A stretch of 7,662 nt of DNA, taken from contig QNDO01000065.1 of NCBI GenBank assembly GCA_003644895.1, forward strand, positions 1 through 7,662. Reading direction: 5' to 3'. This stretch comes from Candidatus Hydrothermota bacterium (lineage in GTDB: Bacteria > Hydrothermota > Hydrothermia > UBA1063). This document shows positions 1-4,405 of the stretch, piece by piece; positions within the stretch are counted from its first letter, which is position 1, and every line of letters begins with the position of its first letter. Under the pieces are notes generated by a model. It saw nothing but the letters and a program-made list of their open reading frames with translations. It did no database searches and was not told where the DNA came from. The position numbers were made by a program, and so were the translations under genes.

Positions 1-411
1 GTTGTGGCTATTTTAATTCTCAAAAGCGCAGTTGAACTGGCAATCGAACTTGTTCGCACAAAGGGACAGGAAGAGGTGAGCCTATCCCGTTATAAGTTTG
101 GGCTAATTGAAAGGTATGACCAATTCCGACAGGCACGCTTGTGCAACTGGATGCTCTACCTGATACAAAAACAGATCGCTCGAACACGCAGCGAACTGCT
201 CGCACAGGCAAGACAGGTTCTCGATTTTACTGGAAATCCGGTGTTGCGTGAGCTGGGATTTGACAAACAGCCCAAAACCGAAGAGATGATCAACCAGTGT
301 ATGACAGAATTATTTCAACGTGGCTGGATAACAGGGGAAGAGCAATTGAACATAACAGAATCTGGCAGGAAACATCTGCGCCGGCATACTTTTACGGGAT
401 TTGAGAGATGA
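1..411 (+). CDS. Unrecognised protein with winged-helix-like C-terminus, possibly 5'-truncated by the window edge
   Basis: I do not recognise this protein. The frame is open from base 1. A GTG at position 4 could be the start (135 residues), but no upstream sequence is available to show a ribosome binding site, so the N-terminus may lie outside the window. The protein looks soluble and helical, rich in Arg, Gln and Leu. Its last 40 residues (a helix around TEEMINQCMTELFQRGWIT, then a short strand and LNITESGRKHLRR) resemble the recognition helix and wing of a winged-helix domain, so nucleic-acid binding is possible but only inferred. Base composition looks more G+C-rich than the genes to the right, which could mean a different origin. 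The 3' end overlaps an out-of-frame glycoside-hydrolase-like tail, so the ORF end may itself be a rearrangement junction. Confidence 0.5.
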   Translation, partial: VVAILILKSAVELAIELVRTKGQEEVSLSRYKFGLIERYDQFRQARLCNWMLYLIQKQIARTRSELLAQARQVLDFTGNPVLRELGFDKQPKTEEMINQCMTELFQRGWITGEEQLNITESGRKHLRRHTFTGFER

Positions 412-559
412 AAAAGAGGAGGTCACGCTTGTACCTCTGGGATGTGCGAGGTTCAGGATCTCGCGTTTCCCTACGTTAAGTGAAACGCCCAAGCCCGCTT
501 TTGGAAAAGGAATAATTTTATACGGATTTAAACTCATAAATATTAAGGTAAAATCATGA
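386..559 (+). pseudogene. C-terminal remnant resembling a glycoside hydrolase (GH127/DUF1680-like tail)
   Basis: A reading frame offset from the upstream ORF encodes LLRDLRDEKEEVTLVPLGCA followed by RFRISRFP. The pattern 'EEVTLVPxGCxxxRISxFP' is what I remember from the extreme C-terminus of beta-L-arabinofuranosidase-type glycoside hydrolases and related beta-sandwich tails. The frame opens only after a stop at 353-355 and has no good start codon or ribosome binding site, so it cannot be a whole gene. It ends at TGA 557-559, overlapping the ATG of the next (broken) gene. The last 25 or so residues look unlike the family and may be read-through into unrelated DNA. The family assignment rests on a short motif and is moderate at best. 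Confidence 0.4.
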
Positions 560-1153
560 AGAACATATATCTATCAATCAAAATCTATATTGGTCTCATC
601 ATAACCCTTGCTATCTTAGCAGCAATTAATATCTTTTTACCTCAAGGTTCTTTTTCAACAGTTTTGCTAGAGCAAGAACTTCCAGCTTCTAAATCGGTGC
701 TCACTTTTGTGAATGCGACTGTTATGCTTATTCTCTATGGCGGATTGGAATTCGTTGGATTGAAGCTTTCACAAAGGTTGGATTTTGCCGATATCTGGGA
801 CCCAAAGGTTTTTAGTAGACAGAGGTTCTTACCCCCCGCTCTCACCGGAACAGTTATTGGCATATTTTTCATACTCGCTGATGCAATTTTGAGTCGTTTC
901 CACACCTTAGGACGCTTCCTCATCCGCCGTTTCCAACCTTCCTTGTCGCCTTGGCTGTTGCAGGTATTGGCGAAGAATTAATATTCCGCCTATTTTTCAT
1001 TTTGCCCTGATGAATGAGACTATTATTCTAAATGGGGTTCTTTCACTTTTTACAGCTTATTACCTCATGAAATTTGGATTTTTCGCAGCAGTTGGTATAC
1101 ACTTCTGGACAGATGTAATATGTCATGTTTGCTATTCGCCTTTTTCAACGTGA
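556..1153 (+). pseudogene. Broken CPBP-family intramembrane metalloprotease (CAAX protease/bacteriocin-immunity type)
   Basis: The intact family cleaves or processes substrates inside the membrane, with catalytic residues in EExxxR, FxxxH and HxxxN/D motifs on membrane helices. Here the first frame (ATG 556 to about 920) gives an N-terminal membrane helix (YIGLIITLAILAAINIF) and further hydrophobic segments, then runs to an artificial stop at 979-981. The homologous reading continues in another frame from about 921: FPTFLVALAVAGIGEELIFR, with motif 1 at 972-989. It shifts again near 1004 to ALMNETIILNGVLSLF and then HFWTDVICH at 1100-1126, matching motif 3, and stops at TGA 1151-1153. The FGxxH motif normally lying between motifs 1 and 3 is absent, so an internal segment (I estimate 50-60 codons) is deleted. 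Two frameshifts plus a deletion of a catalytic motif point to true decay rather than one sequencing error. No clear ribosome binding site precedes 556 (only AAGGTAAAATC). Confidence 0.8.
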
Positions 1154-1180
1154 AACAATTGTGGTGAGATGGAGGTAAAA

Positions 1181-2029
1181 ATGGTAAAAATTGTATTAAT
1201 CATTTTGGGAGTGATTGTTGCTCTAATAGCATCAGCTTGTGCTATAGGCAGCATTGCATTTACTAAAAAGGTGAAAGAAGAGGCAAAGGAACTTTTTAGA
1301 GAGGGTAAAGAAATAACACCAGAAATCGTCACTGATGAAGATATAAAAGGATTGCCTGAACCTGTTCAAAGGTATTTGAAATATACGCAAATCATAGGCA
1401 AGGAAAAGATCAAAATTGTGAGGTTGAAACAGGGAGGATATTTTCGCATGAAAGAGAACCAAAAGTGGATGCCAATAAAAGCAGAACAATACTTCAATGT
1501 TGATTCTGTTGAGTTTATCTGGATAGCAAAGGTAAGAATTGCTCCATTGGTGTCAATATATGCAAAAGACGAATTTATTGAGGGTAAGGGAAATTTAGTG
1601 GTAAAACTGCTTGGACTCATCAAAATTGTTGATGCAAAGGGATATGAAGTCGATGATGGAGAGATTTTGCGATTTCTGGCTGAATGCATATGGTTCCCTT
1701 CAGCGTTTTTGAATGATTATATTAGGTGGGAAACCATTGATGAGAGTTCAGCAAAAGCAACGATTAGTTATAAAGGAATTACTGCCTCAGCTATTTTTCA
1801 TTTTAATGAAAAAGGAGAGATCACAAAGATAACGGCAAAGAGATATAGGGAAGTGAATGGAAAGTTTGTACTTGAGGATTGGGAAGGGGAAATTGTTGCA
1901 TACCGGGAGGTTAATGGCGTTATTATCCCGAACAAGGTAAATATTATCTGGAAATTAAAAACCGGAGATTTTTGCTATGATAAAGTTGAAGTCATTGATA
2001 TTGGATACAATAATCCTTCAGTATATTAA
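1181..2029 (+). CDS. Membrane-anchored DUF6544/DUF6920-like protein
   Basis: The 282-residue protein has an N-terminal hydrophobic helix (residues 4-26) and then a soluble domain rich in beta strands. An LPEPVQRYL motif (58-66), a W-rich strand region, a G-x-G segment around 135-137 and FLAECIWFPSAFL (165-177) followed by WETID are the pattern I associate with the DUF6544/DUF6920 family, whose function is unknown. Length is about normal for that family. The domain probably sits on the outer face of the cytoplasmic membrane or is exported. I chose ATG 1181 because GGAGGT (1171-1176) lies four bases upstream. The in-frame ATG at 1169 is next to that site and would leave it inside the coding region. 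The gene follows the broken CPBP gene by 27 bp and may have been co-transcribed with it. Codon use matches the genes to the right. No catalytic role can be assigned. Confidence 0.85.
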   Translation: MVKIVLIILGVIVALIASACAIGSIAFTKKVKEEAKELFREGKEITPEIVTDEDIKGLPEPVQRYLKYTQIIGKEKIKIVRLKQGGYFRMKENQKWMPIKAEQYFNVDSVEFIWIAKVRIAPLVSIYAKDEFIEGKGNLVVKLLGLIKIVDAKGYEVDDGEILRFLAECIWFPSAFLNDYIRWETIDESSAKATISYKGITASAIFHFNEKGEITKITAKRYREVNGKFVLEDWEGEIVAYREVNGVIIPNKVNIIWKLKTGDFCYDKVEVIDIGYNNPSVY

Positions 2030-2054
2030 GTGGACAAAGGAAGATATTTTTTGC

Positions 2055-2140
2055 GGGCTTGAGCACTCTGTGGTGCTTAGCACCTTGCCCTTATCAGGGT
2101 CACTTAACAGGTGGATATAGGGCTCCGCCTATTGAACACC
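2055..2140 (+). other. Hairpin-rich segment upstream of the hypothetical gene
   Basis: Several inverted repeats are packed in about 90 bases. GGGC (2055-2058) can pair with GCCC (2087-2090). Inside, GAGCAC (2061-2066) can pair with GTGCTT (2073-2078), or alternatively GGTGC (2072-2076) with GCACC (2080-2084) across a TTA loop. These two pairings exclude each other. Further on, ATAGG (2117-2121) pairs with CCTAT (2128-2132), and an outer GGTG (2110-2113) pairs with CACC (2137-2140). The segment could be a structured leader, a small interspersed repeat or an element remnant. The open frame through it from TTG 2059 gives a protein-like but unfamiliar translation with several Cys and Pro residues, which I consider non-coding. 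Confidence 0.35.
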
Positions 2141-2145
2141 CTTGG

Positions 2146-2604
2146 ATGAAAAAATTGTCTGAAAAGAAGAAAGTCAAGATCCTGGAGATTTGTGGTGGAG
2201 CTGGTTTTTGGGGGAGTCGCGGGGAGGGAATAAAAATAAACGAGATAGAATCCTGGAGAGGAGTCATAATTGAAGAGGGATTAGATGGTCCCATAATATT
2301 AAATGATTTCAAGGTTTATCGAGTGAGAATAACAGAATATGGGGTACCTATAGACTACGAAGGAAATGTGGGAAGGTGGCGTATTTATTATGTCAGGTGC
2401 ACCCGAGACGAAATAAATAATCTACAGTCACATATTCTGAAAGGATGGTATGCACATTTCTGGAAAGGTGATAAGATTATAGTGGTGTATTGTGACAAAC
2501 TATTTGAGATCAAGAGATATGACAAATCCACATGGCATGAAGCTGTTGAGCATGGAGAAGCACAGGGAATACCCGAAAATGAGCTTGACTTTCCTACAGA
2601 TTAA
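2146..2604 (+). CDS. Hypothetical protein, start uncertain; compact domain ending in GWYAHFW...LDFP
   Basis: The trustworthy part starts around IESWRGVIIEEGL (codons from 2245) and runs through RWRIYYVRCT, GWYAHFWKGDKIIVVY and DKSTWHEAVEHG to a C-terminal LDFPTD. It reads as a small alpha/beta protein of about 120 residues with many Trp, Tyr and acidic residues. I have a sense of having seen this tail pattern in other small prokaryotic proteins but can name no function. No signal peptide or membrane segment is visible. The start is unclear. TTG 2059 lies in hairpin-rich DNA with no ribosome binding site. ATG 2146 is the first ATG but also lacks one. A strong site, GGGGAGGG (2221-2228), sits seven bases before ATA 2236, not before a normal start codon. 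Residues encoded by 2146-2235 include VKILEICGGAGFWG, resembling methyltransferase motif I, so the ORF may be an accidental fusion of a relic with the true gene. A promoter for the next gene starts 60 bp after the stop. Confidence 0.65.
   Translation: MKKLSEKKKVKILEICGGAGFWGSRGEGIKINEIESWRGVIIEEGLDGPIILNDFKVYRVRITEYGVPIDYEGNVGRWRIYYVRCTRDEINNLQSHILKGWYAHFWKGDKIIVVYCDKLFEIKRYDKSTWHEAVEHGEAQGIPENELDFPTD
2221..2238 (+). promoter_or_regulatory. Strong ribosome binding site placed before an ATA codon
   Basis: GGGGAGGG (2221-2228) is followed by a seven-base spacer and then ATA AAC GAG at 2236-2244, which is the layout of a normal gene start except for the third base of the codon. ATA is a rare but known initiator in bacteria. 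An ATG-to-ATA mutation or a sequencing error would look the same. If used, the encoded protein would be 122 residues long and would begin close to the part that looks most protein-like. Confidence 0.4.
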
Positions 2605-2653
2605 TAATGCATGAGGTATTTATTAGTTTATATCAATTTTTATTAAAACACTT

Positions 2654-2692
2654 TCAAGCTGGCTTGACATTCTGAAGCTTTTTACTTATTAT
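2654..2692 (+). promoter_or_regulatory. Sigma70-type promoter for DUF3795 gene with dyad over the -35 box
   Basis: TTGACA (2664-2669) is a perfect -35 consensus. It is separated by 17 bases from TATTAT (2687-2692), a five-of-six match to the -10 consensus. The region upstream (about 2615-2650) is very AT-rich, like an UP element. A perfect inverted repeat, TCAAGC-TG-GCTTGA (2654-2667), overlaps the -35 box and is a plausible operator half-site pair for a repressor. Transcription would begin near 2699, leaving an untranslated leader of about 95 bases before the DUF3795 start. Confidence 0.6.
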
Positions 2693-2699
2693 TAGCCAT

Positions 2700-2733
2700 A
2701 GATACCATTGGATTCTCAGATCCACTGGTATTT
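2700..2733 (+). promoter_or_regulatory. Near-perfect hairpin/dyad at the predicted transcription start
   Basis: ATACCA (2702-2707) pairs with TGGTAT (2726-2731), and TGGAT (2709-2713) pairs with ATCCA (2720-2724). One T/C mismatch separates the two stems and TCTCAG forms a six-base loop. A wobble pair and an A-T pair (2700-2701 with 2732-2733) extend the base. In RNA this would cap the 5' end of the message. In DNA it is a 30-bp dyad suited to a dimeric regulator. It is not followed directly by a T-run, so I do not call it a terminator. A shorter palindrome, ATAGCTAT, follows at 2740-2747. Confidence 0.5.
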
Positions 2734-2793
2734 CAAGAGATAGCTATTTTTCTGGGTGTGATGAATATAATTAATATCCAAAGGAGGGGGACA

Positions 2794-3153
2794 ATGATGG
2801 AGATGGAAAAAAATCAGTTGATCGCAGTTTGTGGTTTGAACTGTAGGGAATGTCAAATTTTTCAGGCATCAGATAACCTTGAAATAGCGAAAGCGATTGC
2901 AGATTGGTTCAAAAAAGAAAGAGATATAGAGGTAAAAATAGAAGATATTCGCTGTGAGGGGTGTAAGGGGGATAGGCCAAAACACTGGTCTCCAGACTGC
3001 CGGATTTTGAAATGTTGTGTGGATGAAAAAGGTTTACAATTCTGTTTCCAGTGTAAGGATTTCCCCTGTGAGATGCTGACTGAATGGGCCAAAGGCGGGG
3101 AGAGATATAGAGAAGCTATAGAACAGCTGAAGAGGATGAAAGAAGGTTCTTAG
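2794..3153 (+). CDS. DUF3795 cysteine-rich (probable zinc-binding) protein
   Basis: The 119-residue cytosolic protein has 11 cysteines (13, 17, 20, 54, 57, 69, 74, 75, 84, 87 and 92) in clusters: CGLNCREC (13-20), CEGC (54-57), CRILKCC (69-75) and CFQCKDFPC (84-92). This order, from an N-terminal CGLxCxxC to the final CxxCxxxPC, is the signature of DUF3795, a family of unknown function thought to bind metal through these cysteines. Length is typical. ATG 2794 is chosen because AAGGAGG (2781-2787) lies six bases upstream. The GTG at 2758 would bury that site. The gene has its own strong promoter with dyads and is followed after 53 bp by the MBL-fold gene, with no obvious terminator between, so the two may form one transcript. 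A role in metal or redox sensing is possible, but nothing here proves it. Confidence 0.88.
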   Translation: MMEMEKNQLIAVCGLNCRECQIFQASDNLEIAKAIADWFKKERDIEVKIEDIRCEGCKGDRPKHWSPDCRILKCCVDEKGLQFCFQCKDFPCEMLTEWAKGGERYREAIEQLKRMKEGS

Positions 3154-3206
3154 TTCTTTATAATAAATAACAGTAATAGAATTCTTATTGCCGGAATGTG
3201 AGAAAT

Positions 3207-4058
3207 ATGGAGAAGATATTTACTTTAGTTATTTTAATGGTATCTATAAATAATATGTTAACTTTAATTCCATTTAAAAATGTGACTGAAGATAAAGTGA
3301 AAATTTCAGGTGGAAAGAGTACTCTATCAGTTGGCTCAAACATAAGTATTACTGTTATTTACGACAATAATCAATATAAGAAAGGGTTAGAAACTGACTG
3401 GGGATTCTCCTGTCTCATAAAAACCAATAAAGAGACCATTCTTTTTGATACAGGTGGAGATGGTTCCATATTGTTGTCCAATATGAAGAAACAAGGCATC
3501 AAACCTGGAGAAATTGATATGGTTGTTCTTTCTCATATTCACGGTGACCATGTGGGAGGGCTGAGCAGTTTCCTTAAGAAGAATCCTGACGTAATTGTTT
3601 ATCTCCCGAGATCATTTCCCGAGAGTTTCAAAAATAGAGTGAGGAAGTACGGGGCAGAGGTAATTGAGGTCAAAAAGCCCATGGAGATCTGTGCAGGAAT
3701 TTACTCCACAGGTGAACTTGGCACATGGGTGAAAGAACAATCGTTAATTATAAATACAGAGAAAGGATTGATAGTGATAACAGGGTGCGCCCATCCTGGT
3801 GTTGTGAAGATTATAAATACGGCCAAAGAGTTGCTTGGTAAACCTGTACTTTTAGTATTGGGTGGTTTTCATCTTGTAGGTAGAAGCAAACAGGAAATTG
3901 ATAGAATTATTCATGGCTTTAGGAACTTAGGGGTCCACTTTGTTGGTCCCTGTCACTGTTCAGGCGATTTAGCCAGAGAGCTGTTTAAAAAGGAGTACAA
4001 AAAGAATTTTATAAATATTGGCGTGGGAAGAGTGATAACAATGGACGATTTAAAATGA
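3207..4058 (+). CDS. MBL-fold metallo-hydrolase, DHPPS-like (COG1237), with hydrophobic N-terminus
   Basis: The 283-residue protein carries the full metallo-beta-lactamase fold signature of the 7,8-dihydropterin-6-methyl-4-(beta-D-ribofuranosyl)aminobenzene-5'-phosphate synthase-like group. DTGGDG (81-86) is followed by SHIHGDHVGGL (109-119), with metal ligands H110, H112, D114 and H115. Then come GCAHPG (193-198), GGFHL (219-223) and CHCSG (249-253). All expected metal-binding positions are present, so the enzyme is probably active. Many family members are generic hydrolases and the substrate is unknown. Residues 1-23 (MEKIF followed by a hydrophobic stretch) look like a signal peptide or membrane anchor without a clear cleavage site, so it may act outside the cytoplasm. 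I prefer ATG 3207 to GTG 3198. The upstream GTGAGA is only a weak ribosome binding site, which fits translation following DUF3795. The next 347 bases lack an intact gene. Confidence 0.88.
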   Translation: MEKIFTLVILMVSINNMLTLIPFKNVTEDKVKISGGKSTLSVGSNISITVIYDNNQYKKGLETDWGFSCLIKTNKETILFDTGGDGSILLSNMKKQGIKPGEIDMVVLSHIHGDHVGGLSSFLKKNPDVIVYLPRSFPESFKNRVRKYGAEVIEVKKPMEICAGIYSTGELGTWVKEQSLIINTEKGLIVITGCAHPGVVKIINTAKELLGKPVLLVLGGFHLVGRSKQEIDRIIHGFRNLGVHFVGPCHCSGDLARELFKKEYKKNFINIGVGRVITMDDLK

Positions 4059-4296
4059 TCACGCCGATTATCAGTTGTTAAAATTATTGGTATTGATATT
4101 TCAGAGAGATCTATTCGAAATGCAAACAATAATATCAAAAAAGAATCTTCAAAATGTTATAGAAATATTAAAAAGAGGATGTAACTAATTGTAGTCAAAA
4201 TTTGGCAAGGAGGTAGAGAAAAACGGACTGGGTTATTATTCCAAAGTGGTATTAATGAGAGCACGGAAACAGATTTATATCTTGACTACTTGGTAA
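4059..4296 (+). pseudogene. Decayed class I SAM-dependent methyltransferase, two out-of-frame fragments
   Basis: Directly after the MBL stop codon, one frame (4059-4184) encodes VVKIIGIDISERSIRNANNN and then KKE. This resembles the strand and helix after motif I of a Rossmann methyltransferase, where the acidic residue of GIDIS binds the ribose of S-adenosylmethionine. A second frame (4195-4296) encodes FGKEVEKNGLGYYSKVVLMR and then ARKQ, which looks like the last two strands of such a protein, ending in a stop. The glycine-rich motif I and the central domain are missing between and before them, and there is no start codon with a ribosome binding site. I read this as a relic with deletions. 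The family call rests on short motifs. Confidence 0.5.
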
Positions 4297-4318
4297 TTAC
4301 ACTATACCTTAGTATAAG
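4290..4318 (+). promoter_or_regulatory. Probable promoter and operator of the copper ATPase gene
   Basis: TTGGTA (4290-4295) and TATAAG (4313-4318) are separated by 17 bases and are the best promoter pair in the intergenic region. TTGACT at 4282-4287 is an alternative -35, but I find no good -10 at the right distance from it. The perfect dyad TATAC-CTTA-GTATA (4303-4316) lies between the boxes and overlaps the -10, where a copper-responsive repressor or a MerR-type activator could bind. The dyad is too short to name the regulator. The remaining leader (4319-4391) shows no further clear element. Confidence 0.4.
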
Positions 4319-4405
4319 ATATGATGAATAATCAGTTAGGTCCTGAAGTGTCCCTGGTAAGGAAATTTCTACGGTAAATGTAATTTTTCAAAGGAGGAAT
4401 ATCCT

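Noticed and set aside
1169..1180. ATG 1169 as start of the DUF6544-like gene
   Set aside because: Its own codons contain the GGAGGT site that is correctly spaced for ATG 1181, and no other site precedes it.
2059..2145. TTG 2059 as the start of the hypothetical protein
   Set aside because: No ribosome binding site at a useful distance, an unusual Cys/Pro-rich translation, and a DNA segment full of inverted repeats that better explains the sequence.
2702..2755. Rho-independent terminator from the 2702-2731 hairpin
   Set aside because: The T-run comes about 15 bases after the stem rather than directly, the stem is not GC-rich, and the hairpin lies just downstream of a strong promoter rather than at a gene end.
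4282..4318. MerR/CueR-type promoter using TTGACT with a 19-20 bp spacer
   Set aside because: The nearest good -10 (TATAAG 4313) is 25 bases from TTGACT, and nothing resembling a -10 sits 19-20 bases away.
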